Below are positions 34,412 through 42,995 of a DNA stretch of 64,000 bases, one piece after another. Below the pieces are notes generated by a model that searched no databases, was not told the DNA's origin, and saw only the letters and a program-made list of their open reading frames with translations. The stretch lies in contig NZ_GG657757.1 of assembly GCF_000158955.1 (NCBI RefSeq), forward strand, positions 7,020,580 through 7,084,579, given 5' to 3'. Made by a program: the position numbers and the translations under genes. Origin of the DNA: Streptomyces viridochromogenes DSM 40736. Its GTDB lineage: Bacteria > Actinomycetota > Actinomycetes > Streptomycetales > Streptomycetaceae. The first letter of the stretch is position 1. Every line of letters starts with the position of its first letter.

Positions 34412-35260
34412 ATGAGCGCACACCCGAAGCAGCCGCAGACCACGGAGACCACGGACACCGCGCAGACCGGGACGACCGCGCAGACCGGGAGGACCGCGCA
34501 GACGGCCCCCGCCTTCGCCGACCTCCACCGTGCCGAGGAGCCGCTCCTGCTGCCCAACGCCTGGGACTGCGCGTCGGCGCGGATGCTGGCGGCGCAGGGA
34601 TACCGGGCGATCGCCACGACCAGCCTGGGCGTCGCCGCCGTCGCGGGTCTGCCGGACGCGGTGGCGGCGACCCGTGACGAGACGCTCCGGCTGGCCCACG
34701 CCCTCGGGTCCGAGCCGTTCCTGCTGTCCGTCGACGCCGAGGAGGGCTTCAGCGACGACCCGGACGAGGTGGCGGAGTTCGCGCGGGAGCTGTACGCCGT
34801 CGGAGTCGCCGGCATCAACCTGGAGGACGGCTGCGGGCCCGTCGACCGCCTGGCGGCGAAGATCACCGCGGTCAAGAGGGCCGCTCCGGGCCTGTTCGTC
34901 AACGCCCGCACGGACACCCACTGGCTCCGCGAAGGCGACCTCACGGACACCCTCACCCGACTCGACGCCTACCGCCGGGCGGGCGCGGACGGGGTGTTCG
35001 TCCCCGGCCTCACCGACCTGCGCCAGATCGCCACGCTCGTGCGTCACCTGGACGTCCCCCTCAACGTCCTCCACTCGCAGGGCGGCCCCTCCGTCGCCGA
35101 GTTTGCCGAGGCCGGCGTACGCCGCGTCAGCGTCGGCTCTCTGCTGTACCGACGGGCACTGGGCGCGGCCCTGGAGGCGATGGCGGACATCAGGGCGGGC
35201 CGGACGCCGAGCGGTGCGGCACCGTCGTACGAAGAGGTGGCGCGGCTTGCGACCGGCTAG
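34412..35260 (+). CDS. isocitrate lyase/PEP mutase family protein
   Basis: A 282-residue TIM-barrel enzyme of the PEP mutase/isocitrate lyase superfamily (oxaloacetate decarboxylase or 2-methylisocitrate lyase-like). Core motifs: PLLLPNAWDCASARMLAAQG, AIATTSLGVAAVAGLPD, FLLSVDAEEGFSDDPDEVAE with the Mg-binding acidic residues, GINLEDGCG and FVNARTDTHWL. The characteristic K-K-C-G-H loop of isocitrate lyase is absent, so that activity is excluded. The N-terminal 30 residues are a TAQTG repeat without structure. Substrate unknown. Confidence 0.83.
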   Translation: MSAHPKQPQTTETTDTAQTGTTAQTGRTAQTAPAFADLHRAEEPLLLPNAWDCASARMLAAQGYRAIATTSLGVAAVAGLPDAVAATRDETLRLAHALGSEPFLLSVDAEEGFSDDPDEVAEFARELYAVGVAGINLEDGCGPVDRLAAKITAVKRAAPGLFVNARTDTHWLREGDLTDTLTRLDAYRRAGADGVFVPGLTDLRQIATLVRHLDVPLNVLHSQGGPSVAEFAEAGVRRVSVGSLLYRRALGAALEAMADIRAGRTPSGAAPSYEEVARLATG

Positions 35261-35304
35261 GGTCTCTCGCGAAAGTAGATCTTGAGGCCGGGTGTCCCCG
35301 TGCC

Positions 35305-37338
35305 TCAGCTGATGGTGACACGGAAGATTTTGTCCGAGCCGTCCGCCTCACCTCCGTTGTTGTCGCTGTTGGTGGTAGACAGCCACAGCTGGTCGGCGCC
35401 CGGCACCTTGGTGACCGTGCGCAGGCGGCCGTAGGTGCCGACGTAGTACGCGGTCGGGGTGCCGACGCTCTCGTTGTCGCCGTTGATCGGGATCCGCCAC
35501 AGGCGTTCGCCGCGCAGGGACGCCATGTAGACCACGTTGCGGACGATGGCGATGCCGCTGGGCGAGGCCTCGGAGACGTTCCAGCTGGCCTTGGGGTTGG
35601 TCATCCCCGAGACGCCGCAGTTGCCCTCGCAGGTCGGCCAGCCGTAGTTGGCGCCCGGCTCGATCAGGTTCAGTTCGTCCTTGGAGCTGTTGCCGAACTC
35701 CGCCTCCCACAACCGGCCGTTGCGGTCGAAGGCGAGGCCCTGCGGGTTGCGGTGCCCGTAGCTGTAGACGTAGTTCCCGAACGGGTTGCCGGGGGCCGCC
35801 TTCCCGTCCGTCGTCATGCGCAGGATCTTCCCGTTCAGGGAGTTCTTGTCCTGGGCCAGGTCGGGTGTCTGGGCCTCGCCGGTGGAGACGTAGAGGTAGC
35901 CGTCGGGGCCGAAGGCGAGGCGGCCGCCGTTGTGGTAGCGGTTCTTCTTGATGCCCTGGAGCAGCACCGTGTAGTCGCCGAGCTTCGTGCCGTCGTACGT
36001 CATACGGACCACGCGGTTGCCCTCGGACGCGGTGTGCATGAGGTAGACGTGGTGGTTGGTCGCCCACTTCGGGTCGACGGCGACACCGAGGAGCCCGCCC
36101 TCGCCGTTGGTGGTGACGGCGTTGGGGACGGTCCCCACCTGGGTCTTCGCGCCGGCCTTGGTGACCTTCCAGACGCGGAAGTCGTCCCGCTCGGTGACCA
36201 GGGCGGACTGTCCGTCGGGCAGCCAGGAGGTGCCCCACGGGATGGTCCAGCCCGTGGACAGGGTGGAGACGGACGACGGGACACCGCCGTCGGTGGCGCA
36301 CGCCTTGGTGGTGAAGTTCACCGTGTTGCTCTGCGGGGAGACGTTGCCCGCCGCGTCGCGTGCGACGACGTTCAGGGCGTACGGGCTGTCGCAGGCGAGC
36401 CCGGTGAGGGTGGTCGACGTGCCGCTGGCGACCGTCTTGTAGACCGTGGTGCCGCTGCGCACGTCGTACCCGGTGACCGCCCGGTCGTCCGTGGCGGCGC
36501 CCCAGGTCAGGTCGACGGCGTTCGCGGTGATGCCGGCCGCGGACAGCGTGCCGGGTCTGCTCGGCGGTGTGGTGTCGGAGCTGGGCTTGGTCGTGCAGTC
36601 GACGACCGGGCTGGCGGAGGAGGTGTTGCCGGCCGCGTCCCGGGCGATGACGGTGAGGTTGTACGTCGTGTCGGGCGTGAGGCCCGTCAACGCCTTGGAG
36701 ACCGAACTCCCGGACGCCTCACTGATCTTGTTGCCGTGCTCGTAGATGTCGTACGCCGTCACGCCCACGTTGTCCGTGGCGGCGCCCCAGGCGAGGGTCA
36801 GGCCGTTCTCGCCGATGTCCGAACAGCTGGGCTGACCGGGGCGGGTGGGCGCCTGGCTGTCGGCCGCCGCCGCGACGCCGACACGGTCCAGGTTGGGGCC
36901 GCCGGAGTCGGTGGTGGCGGTCGCGCGGATCTTGTTGGACCCGGCCTTCAGCGGCACGTTCACGGTCTTCGTCGCCCAGGTGTCCCAGTCGGCGGTGCCC
37001 GGGAAGGACACGCCCGAGGCGACCACGGTGCCGCCCACGGAGATGTCCATCGGCCGGTTGACGGACGTCCCGTTGGCGTATCGGAGGGCGAGCGACGAGG
37101 TCCCGGCGGCGGTCGCGCTCACCGTGAACTCCACGTAGGAGCCGGTGACGTTGGTGTAGTCGACGAAGCCGGTGCCGGTGTAGCCGGTGTGGTTGGTGGC
37201 GACGGCGCCCTGGGAGATGGTGGCGTCCTCGGCCTGGTAGTCGGTGGCCGCACGGGCACTGCCCCCGGTGAGGCCGACGAGCGGCACGGCGAGAGCCAGG
37301 GGCAGGCCCCATGCCACGGTTCTGGTGGGTCGTTTCAT
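35305..37338 (-). CDS. secreted PQQ-dependent sugar dehydrogenase-like protein with CBM35 and two FN3 domains
   Basis: A 677-residue modular protein. Sec signal; residues about 30-150 form a CBM35-like beta-sandwich (YQAEDATISQGAVATNHTGY, GTGFVDYTNVTGSYVEFTVS); then two FN3 domains (residues about 160-345, with AYDIYEHGNKISEASG and GYDVRSGTTVYKTVASG); then a six-bladed beta-propeller of the glucose/sorbosone dehydrogenase type (GWTIPWGTSWLPDGQSALVTER, GEGGLLGVAVDPKW, NGGRLAFGPDGYLYVSTGEA, YSYGHRNPQGLAFD, GANYGWPTCEG). PQQ must come from outside or another locus. Its ATG overlaps the stop of the GH27 gene, so it belongs to the degradative operon. Confidence 0.85.
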   Translation of the reverse strand: MKRPTRTVAWGLPLALAVPLVGLTGGSARAATDYQAEDATISQGAVATNHTGYTGTGFVDYTNVTGSYVEFTVSATAAGTSSLALRYANGTSVNRPMDISVGGTVVASGVSFPGTADWDTWATKTVNVPLKAGSNKIRATATTDSGGPNLDRVGVAAAADSQAPTRPGQPSCSDIGENGLTLAWGAATDNVGVTAYDIYEHGNKISEASGSSVSKALTGLTPDTTYNLTVIARDAAGNTSSASPVVDCTTKPSSDTTPPSRPGTLSAAGITANAVDLTWGAATDDRAVTGYDVRSGTTVYKTVASGTSTTLTGLACDSPYALNVVARDAAGNVSPQSNTVNFTTKACATDGGVPSSVSTLSTGWTIPWGTSWLPDGQSALVTERDDFRVWKVTKAGAKTQVGTVPNAVTTNGEGGLLGVAVDPKWATNHHVYLMHTASEGNRVVRMTYDGTKLGDYTVLLQGIKKNRYHNGGRLAFGPDGYLYVSTGEAQTPDLAQDKNSLNGKILRMTTDGKAAPGNPFGNYVYSYGHRNPQGLAFDRNGRLWEAEFGNSSKDELNLIEPGANYGWPTCEGNCGVSGMTNPKASWNVSEASPSGIAIVRNVVYMASLRGERLWRIPINGDNESVGTPTAYYVGTYGRLRTVTKVPGADQLWLSTTNSDNNGGEADGSDKIFRVTIS

Positions 37339-38756
37339 GAACGGAATCCCCCCGGGGCGACGGCCATCCCCGGTGAAGCGGCCGTGTTCTTCAGGGAGTT
37401 GACCGGCTTCACGCGGATCAGCCGGGTCTCGCCGGGTCGCAGGGTCGCGCTGTAGGAGTCGTCGATCACACCCTTGTGGGAGCCGGACCACAGGTCGGTG
37501 ACATCACCGGAGCCGGTGAAGCCGACCTGCGACCAGTCCACGGAGACCGTCGTGTTGCCGGACGTACCGGTGTTGAACAGGGCCACCACGTACTGGCCGT
37601 CGCTCTCCTTCTTGCTCCAGACCTGCTTGACCCCGCTGCTGACGATCCGCTTGGCGGCGACGCCGTCCTGGTTGACCCCGATGAGCCGGTCGTTGGTCAG
37701 CATCGCCTTGTCGACCGGGTCGAGGTCGGTCAGGTCGGTGCCGAGCAGCAGCGGCGAGGCGGCCATCGCCCAGAGGGTGAAGTGGGACCGGCGCTGGTCG
37801 GCGGTGAGGCCCACCCGGTCGCCGTTGCCGATCTCCAGGGAGTCGAGGTCGTTCCAGCCGCCCGGACCGGCGTGCGGCTGCCAGGAGGCCGCCGAGTTGA
37901 AGCGGGAGGAGACATGGGACCAGTCGGTGAGCGGATAGCCGCTGCCGTTGTCACCCGGACCGCAGTAGCACTCCACGTCGCCCTGGGTGCGCCAGCTGTT
38001 CGCGTGCTTGCGCCAGGTGGCGGCGTCCGCGATCGCGAGGTTGTTGGACAGCGCGAAGTTGATGGGCCTCCCCGTGGCGCGCAGCGCCTTGTCCCAGGCC
38101 TGGACGTCGGGGATGTCGTGGCTGCCCACTCCGTCGATCTTGAGGTAGTCGACTCCCCAGGAGGCGAACTGCCGTGCCCAGGAGTTCACGAACTCCTGCG
38201 CGCCCGGCTTCTGGTAGTCGATGTAGTACATGTTCTTGCAGTTGTAGTTCTTCTCCGTCTTCGACGTGTCCGCGATGTCCTTCGCGTGGTACGAGGTTCC
38301 CTCGATCGGCGTGTTCCTGGTGACGGCGTTCTTGGCGATGCCGGGCGTCACGTAGAAGCCGAACTTCAGGCCCTTGGAGTGGATGTAGTCGGCCAGCGCC
38401 TTGATGCCGCCGGGGAACTTGGCCGTGTCCACGGACCAGCGGCCGTAGGAGTCGACGACGAAGCCGTTGTCGTCGCACTTCTGCCAGAAGTCGTCGAGGT
38501 TGACGTAGACGAAGCCGTGGTTCTTGAGGCCGCTGGAGGCCAGCGCGTCGGCCTGGGCCTTGATCTTCGCCTCGGTCGGCCAGCGGCGGGTGAAGCTCCA
38601 GCTGCTCCAGCCCATGGCGGGCCGGACCGACTGGCCGTTGTCGGAGGCGGCCGCCGGACGGGCGGCGGCCAGCAGCGGGACGGCCGAGGCGATCAGCAGT
38701 CCGACCAGGGCGACGACCAGTGATCTGACGCGGGTGAAGCGGGTGATGCCTGTCAT
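37335..38756 (-). CDS. secreted GH27 family glycosidase (alpha-galactosidase or beta-L-arabinopyranosidase)
   Basis: A 473-residue GH27 enzyme. Sec signal (VRSLVVALVGLLIASAVPLL) then RPAMGWSSWSFTRRWPTEAK and YVNLDDFWQKCDD, typical of GH27. The nucleophile Asp is in VDYLKIDGVG and the acid/base Asp in the DWSHVSSRF region. HGP-GGWNDLDSLEIGNG and QDGVAAKRI follow. The C-terminal beta-domain is 90 residues. Streptomyces GH27 members include both alpha-galactosidases and beta-L-arabinopyranosidases, and the locus fits either. ATG 38756 overlaps the GH29 stop and its stop overlaps the PQQ gene start. Confidence 0.88.
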   Translation of the reverse strand: MTGITRFTRVRSLVVALVGLLIASAVPLLAAARPAAASDNGQSVRPAMGWSSWSFTRRWPTEAKIKAQADALASSGLKNHGFVYVNLDDFWQKCDDNGFVVDSYGRWSVDTAKFPGGIKALADYIHSKGLKFGFYVTPGIAKNAVTRNTPIEGTSYHAKDIADTSKTEKNYNCKNMYYIDYQKPGAQEFVNSWARQFASWGVDYLKIDGVGSHDIPDVQAWDKALRATGRPINFALSNNLAIADAATWRKHANSWRTQGDVECYCGPGDNGSGYPLTDWSHVSSRFNSAASWQPHAGPGGWNDLDSLEIGNGDRVGLTADQRRSHFTLWAMAASPLLLGTDLTDLDPVDKAMLTNDRLIGVNQDGVAAKRIVSSGVKQVWSKKESDGQYVVALFNTGTSGNTTVSVDWSQVGFTGSGDVTDLWSGSHKGVIDDSYSATLRPGETRLIRVKPVNSLKNTAASPGMAVAPGGFRS

Positions 38757-40579
38757 GACTGTCCCCTCTTCGCGGGAGTCGCGTACGAGGTGCCGATCCA
38801 CGCCTCGTCGATCCGCAGCCGCTGGTAGCGGGTCGTGTCGGTGGACGCGGCCCAGGTGGAGTCGACCTGGAGGCGGACGTAGCGGGCGTTCGCGGCGGTC
38901 AGGTCGATGCCCTGCATGCCGCGGCGGCTCGGCAGCTGTCCGGTCTTCACCGGGCTGCCCCAGGTCGTGCCGTCGGCGCTCAGATACACCTTGTAGTCCT
39001 TGATCCGCGCCGACTGCTCGGTGTCCGAGCGGGCGTAGGCGACGGAGTCCTCGCGCTGGTTGAGCCCGAGGTACTGGACCTTCTTCGAGCTGCCGAGGTC
39101 GAAGGTGAGGCTGACCGGGAGGGTCTTGTTGTTGTCCCAGTAGGTGCGGTAGTCGCCGTCAGCGGCGGCCGAGCCCGCGTGGGAGCTCGCCGAGGCGCTC
39201 GCGCTCACCTTGACGCCGGAGAGGATGCCCTGGCGGCCGGCCGTGGTGACCTTGAACACCGTGTCGTACGGGTCCCAGTTCCCGAGGCCGGTGAGGGTGA
39301 GGACGCCGCCCGACTGCGACCACGAAACGGCCGCGCCGGTACGCAGGTTGGTGACCGAGGCGACGCGGTAGCCGTTGTCGCGGACGCGCAGGGTGCTGGT
39401 GCTGGGCGGGGTCAGGACGTGGATGTACTGGCGGTCGGCGTCGGTCTTGCTGATCGTGGTCACGCCGTGCGCGCCGTCGTTCCAGAAGCCCGGCTTGAGA
39501 CCGCCGTACAGGTAGCCGCCGCCCTCGGTGCCGTGCAGGGACTCCCAGATGGGGTCGAGGTAGGAGTTCGCGAAGTTGTTGAAGTCCGCCTGGTTCGCCG
39601 GGAACTTGCCGTTGACCTGGGCGGTCTCGGCCATCAACGCCTTCACGGACGAGCCGGCGTTGGTGACGAGGCGGCCGAGGGTGAGCATCTTGTCGACGGC
39701 CGGGTCGGTGCCGCCGTACCACCACGAGCCCGTGGCGGGCAGCTTGAAGTCGGCCTCGGTGAGGCGGGGCTGGGCCGTGTAGACCGCCTGCGGGTAGTCG
39801 TACGCCGGCGTCATTCCGGTCTTCTGCTCATTGCTGATCATGTCCATGATCGGCGTGTCTTCGTTGTTGTTGCTGATCGTGTAGTTCGGGCGCTTCTGGT
39901 AGACCTGCGCGTAGAGGTTGTTGCTCTCCCAGTAGGCGTTGTCGTTGTCGATCCAGAAGCCGCCGAGGTCCGGGTAGCGGTTCATGACCTCGAAGAAGTT
40001 GTCGTAGCTGAACTGCCCGAAGCCGTCCCGGGTGGTCAGGTCGACGTCCTTGCCCTTGTACGAGGAGTACGCCGCCGAGTCGAGCCACTCGTGCCCGCCC
40101 TCGGCGTGCCACTGGGGGTCGTCGGTCATGTAGAGGATGACCTTCAGCCCCTTGGCCTTCGCGGCGGTGACCAGTTCGCCGAGGAAGTCCCGCTTGGTCG
40201 AGCAGGAGCCGGGGATCTTCGACGGCCAGGCGCGGGCGTAGCCGAGGCGGCTGTGGAAGGAGGCGAGGACGAGGTACTGCGTGTGCAGCTTCTGGGCCTC
40301 TTTGACCCAGTAGTCGGCGTTCCAGCCTCCGTCGGTGACGTCCTTCTCCCACTCGGTGCAGCTGGTGTGGGCGGGCGCGGTGCGCAGGCCCCAGTGCAGG
40401 AAGAGGCCGCCGACGGAGTTGCGCAGGAATTCCTGGCGGGGGTTCTCCAGGTCGAGCGGCTTCGCCGACGCGGCGGCGAGAGCGGCGGGAGCGGCGGGTT
40501 GGGTGAGCCCGAGAATCACGGCGAAGGCGAAGAGAACGATCGCCGCGACCCGGTGCCCGGGAACGGTGGGGGGTGTCAT
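38753..40579 (-). CDS. secreted GH29-like alpha-L-fucosidase with C-terminal F5/8 type C domain
   Basis: A 608-residue protein. Sec signal then a TIM barrel of the GH29 kind (SVGGLFLHWGLRTAPAHTSC, YLVLASFHSRLGYARAWPS, KGLKVILYMTDDPQWHAEGG, PDLGGFWIDNDNAYWESNNL, where the Asp after FWI is the expected nucleophile). Residues about 470-600 are an F5/8 type C (CBM32-like) jelly roll with SLTFDLGSSKKVQYLGLNQ. The NNNEDTPIMDM segment departs from classical fucosidases, so substrate specificity is open. It sits between the lyase-like gene (13-base gap) and GH27 (overlap). Confidence 0.78.
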   Translation of the reverse strand: MTPPTVPGHRVAAIVLFAFAVILGLTQPAAPAALAAASAKPLDLENPRQEFLRNSVGGLFLHWGLRTAPAHTSCTEWEKDVTDGGWNADYWVKEAQKLHTQYLVLASFHSRLGYARAWPSKIPGSCSTKRDFLGELVTAAKAKGLKVILYMTDDPQWHAEGGHEWLDSAAYSSYKGKDVDLTTRDGFGQFSYDNFFEVMNRYPDLGGFWIDNDNAYWESNNLYAQVYQKRPNYTISNNNEDTPIMDMISNEQKTGMTPAYDYPQAVYTAQPRLTEADFKLPATGSWWYGGTDPAVDKMLTLGRLVTNAGSSVKALMAETAQVNGKFPANQADFNNFANSYLDPIWESLHGTEGGGYLYGGLKPGFWNDGAHGVTTISKTDADRQYIHVLTPPSTSTLRVRDNGYRVASVTNLRTGAAVSWSQSGGVLTLTGLGNWDPYDTVFKVTTAGRQGILSGVKVSASASASSHAGSAAADGDYRTYWDNNKTLPVSLTFDLGSSKKVQYLGLNQREDSVAYARSDTEQSARIKDYKVYLSADGTTWGSPVKTGQLPSRRGMQGIDLTAANARYVRLQVDSTWAASTDTTRYQRLRIDEAWIGTSYATPAKRGQS

Positions 40580-40592
40580 GGGGTGTCGCTCC

Positions 40593-41381
40593 TCATCCGA
40601 GCTGGTAGCCGCGGAGCTTGGTGAGCAGGAGGTAGGTGTTCTGCAGGGAGCCGGAGGTGTCACCGAGGGAGCGGTAGATGCCCCACTTCGGGCGCACCCG
40701 GTCCGCGAGGAAGGTGTCGACGCCGGTCTTCGACGCGTCGATGACGGTCGAGCCGCCGCTCTTGAGGATCCAGCGGACCGAACCCGCCGACCCGTTGCCG
40801 ACCTTGATCTGGAAGTCGACGTCGGTCCACTTGTCGTGCAGGGGGTCCAGATCGGTTCGGCCGACGAGGATGTCGTCGATGGCGAGCTTCAGCTCGATGG
40901 TCTGCTTGCCGTTGACCCGGCGCAGGGACTGCACGACGATCGGCGAGCTGCCCGCGCCCGGCTGCTTCATCTGCATGATGTGCGTGAAGGTGGTGGTCGC
41001 CTTCAACGAGCTCGGGAGGTACATGGAGTACGTGACCCGCCAGGTCTGGCCCTGGGTCCACTTGAGGTAGCTGCTGCCGCTGGTGCGCAGTCCGGTGACC
41101 TCCTGCCGCTGCCGGTCGGTCGACGTGTCACGGTCGACCGTGTGCATGTTGAAGCGCCAGTTGTCGCCGGTGGCGTAGATGTGCGGCTGTCCGGCGGTGT
41201 GCGAGTCCGCGCGGTCGTCCTCGATCGTCTCGAAGGCGCCCAGGCCGTCCTCGCTCGCGGACGGCGCCCACTTCTGCTGCCAGGAGGCCGCGTGCGCCGT
41301 GGTCGCGGCCGGAAGACCGACCGCTGCTCCCGCCGCACCACCGAGGGCGGCACCCAGCAGCCTCCTTCTGGATGTGCTCAT
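40593..41381 (-). CDS. Tat-exported polysaccharide lyase-like beta-jelly-roll protein
   Basis: A 262-residue protein with a Tat signal (SRRRLLGAALGGAAGAAVGL) and an all-beta mature part: KWAPSASEDGLGAFETIEDD, DNWRFNMHTVDRDTSTDRQR, TWRVTYSMYLPSSLKATTTF, THIMQMKQPGAGSSPIVVQS, VDFQIKVGNGSAG. The fold and the QRQE, FTHIMQMK and DFQIKVG motifs resemble polysaccharide lyase beta-jelly rolls (heparin-lyase-like, PF14099 type). Catalytic residues are not certain. The gene begins four bases after GH105 and ends 13 bases before GH29, so it is part of the operon. It may be a new lyase or a binding protein. Confidence 0.7.
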   Translation of the reverse strand: MSTSRRRLLGAALGGAAGAAVGLPAATTAHAASWQQKWAPSASEDGLGAFETIEDDRADSHTAGQPHIYATGDNWRFNMHTVDRDTSTDRQRQEVTGLRTSGSSYLKWTQGQTWRVTYSMYLPSSLKATTTFTHIMQMKQPGAGSSPIVVQSLRRVNGKQTIELKLAIDDILVGRTDLDPLHDKWTDVDFQIKVGNGSAGSVRWILKSGGSTVIDASKTGVDTFLADRVRPKWGIYRSLGDTSGSLQNTYLLLTKLRGYQLG

Positions 41382-41385
41382 GACA

Positions 41386-42579
41386 CTAATCACCTCGCAG
41401 CTGTTCGTTCATGATCAGGAAGGCGCCCAGCCCGTGGAAGTCGTTGGTGGCCCGGGTGCGGGCGATGTAGTACGCGTAGTCGCCGACGTTCGTGCCTTCG
41501 GAGATGTCGGCGAGCTCGGTGCGGCCGTCGGTGCCGACCGAGAGCTTCGCCAGGACGCCCTGATAGCCGCGGCGCGCGACGGCCGTGTAGTGCCGGTCGA
41601 GGTACCCCTGCCGGGCGCCGCGGTCGAGGGCGTAGGTGAACATGCTGGAGCAGGACGTCTCGGTCCAGTTGCCGCTGCTGCCGCCCTTGTCGATCACCTG
41701 GAACCAGCGCCCGGTCGCCGGGTCCTGGTACTTCTCCAGGCCGGCCGCCAACTTCCGGAAGATCTTCAGAAGTTGGGCCCGACGGGGGTGGTCGGCGGGG
41801 ATCGCGTCGAGCACGTTGGTGATCGCCATGGAGTACCAGCCGACCGCCCGGCACCAGTGCTCGGGGGCGAGCCCGGTCCGCGGGTCCGCCCAGCTCACGC
41901 TCTTCGACTCGTCGTAGGCGTGCTTCAGCAGGCCGCTCGCGACCTGGAGGTGGCTGCCGTAGAGGGAGAGCTGCTTGGCCGCCTCGTCGTCGGCGTACGC
42001 CCGGTCGTCGAACTCCTTGCCGTACTCGACGAGGAACGGGTTCACCATGTAGACGCCGTCCGCCCAGAGTTGGTTCGCGCGGCCGGCGGTGTCGGCGTGC
42101 CAGAAGCCGCCGTCGGAGGTGCGCGGAAAGGTGTTCAGGCGGTCGCGGATCTTCTTCGCCGCCTTGCGGTAGCGGTCGTCGCCCGTCTCGTGGTGCAGGA
42201 TCACCAGCAGGCGGCCGGCCTGCATGCTGTCCAGGCTGTTGAAGGGCTGGTCCATGGAGCCGTCGCTCTTCACGAAGCGGTCGACGTAGTCCTTGATGTA
42301 GGTGAGGTAGCGGGCCTCGTGCGTGCGCCGGTAGGTGAGGTACTGGCCGTAGAGGTAGAGGCCGACCGGGTAGGACCAACTGCCTATGGTGTTCGGGGTG
42401 TAGCGGGTCATGGTGGAGTCGACCAGGGCCACGGACCAGTCGGGGGCGGCGGCCGGGCGGCCCGCCGGCCGCGCGCCCGCGGCGACGGCCGGGGACGGGC
42501 CGGCCGCCGGCAGAGCGGCCAGGGTGACGGCGGCCAGGGCGACGGTCGTCAGCGCCGTGGACATGCGTCGGCGTGTCAT
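41386..42579 (-). CDS. secreted GH105 unsaturated rhamnogalacturonyl hydrolase
   Basis: A 397-residue (alpha/alpha)6-barrel hydrolase. Unsaturated rhamnogalacturonyl hydrolases remove the 4,5-unsaturated uronic acid left by lyases such as the PL4 enzyme here. A Sec signal is followed by TIGSWSYPVGLYLYGQYLTY, FNSLDSMQAGRLLVILHHETG, TSDGGFWHADTAGRANQLWADGVYM (acid/base Asp in the GVYMVNPFL region), HWCRAVGWYSMAITNVLDAI and NWTETSCSSMFTYALDRG. It is the first gene of the minus-strand operon GH105, lyase-like, GH29, GH27, PQQ. ATG 42579 starts MTRRRMS. Confidence 0.87.
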   Translation of the reverse strand: MTRRRMSTALTTVALAAVTLAALPAAGPSPAVAAGARPAGRPAAAPDWSVALVDSTMTRYTPNTIGSWSYPVGLYLYGQYLTYRRTHEARYLTYIKDYVDRFVKSDGSMDQPFNSLDSMQAGRLLVILHHETGDDRYRKAAKKIRDRLNTFPRTSDGGFWHADTAGRANQLWADGVYMVNPFLVEYGKEFDDRAYADDEAAKQLSLYGSHLQVASGLLKHAYDESKSVSWADPRTGLAPEHWCRAVGWYSMAITNVLDAIPADHPRRAQLLKIFRKLAAGLEKYQDPATGRWFQVIDKGGSSGNWTETSCSSMFTYALDRGARQGYLDRHYTAVARRGYQGVLAKLSVGTDGRTELADISEGTNVGDYAYYIARTRATNDFHGLGAFLIMNEQLRGD

Positions 42580-42995
42580 GTTCCTCCCTTTCGAATGAGG
42601 CCTTGCGGTGGGGGCCTTTACGGCGCAGGGCATGGCCTGCCGGACCCTTTCATCCGATGTCTGACGAACGGGAGCCTCCGTCTACGCGGTCGGCGTCGTG
42701 GTCTCGCTCATGGATGCGACCTGCTTTCCGGAAGGTGGGGGGCATGGAAAGTCAGCAGGACAATGGCGTTCACATGGGTGTACTGAGTTCAGTGACTCGT
42801 TTGGCAGCGCCATACAGAGTTGCGCCACGAGGTCACGTGGTCAATGGTCCGGACCGAAGACATCGGATGCGTTTCCGGTCAATCTGTGGCCGATAGCGAG
42901 CCCGGGGCGCTGTTCGAAGGATTGACGCGGCCATGCCGAGAGGGCACCTTGGTTCCCGTCAGGTAAGGAAACTTTCCTAACAGAAGGGTTCCATC
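42580..42995. other. promoter region between GH105 and chitosanase genes
   Basis: About 415 bases with no coding frame. It must hold the divergent promoters of the degradative operon and the chitosanase gene. CTTTCCGGAAGG at 42724-42735 is a near-palindrome 145 bases upstream of GH105. Confidence 0.5.
42963..42981 (+). promoter_or_regulatory. chitosanase operator candidate
   Basis: GTAAGGAAACTTTCCTAAC, a near-perfect palindrome around one central C, 14 bases before the chitosanase start. It resembles the operator described for Streptomyces chitosanase genes repressed by the ROK-family regulator CsnR. Confidence 0.6.
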
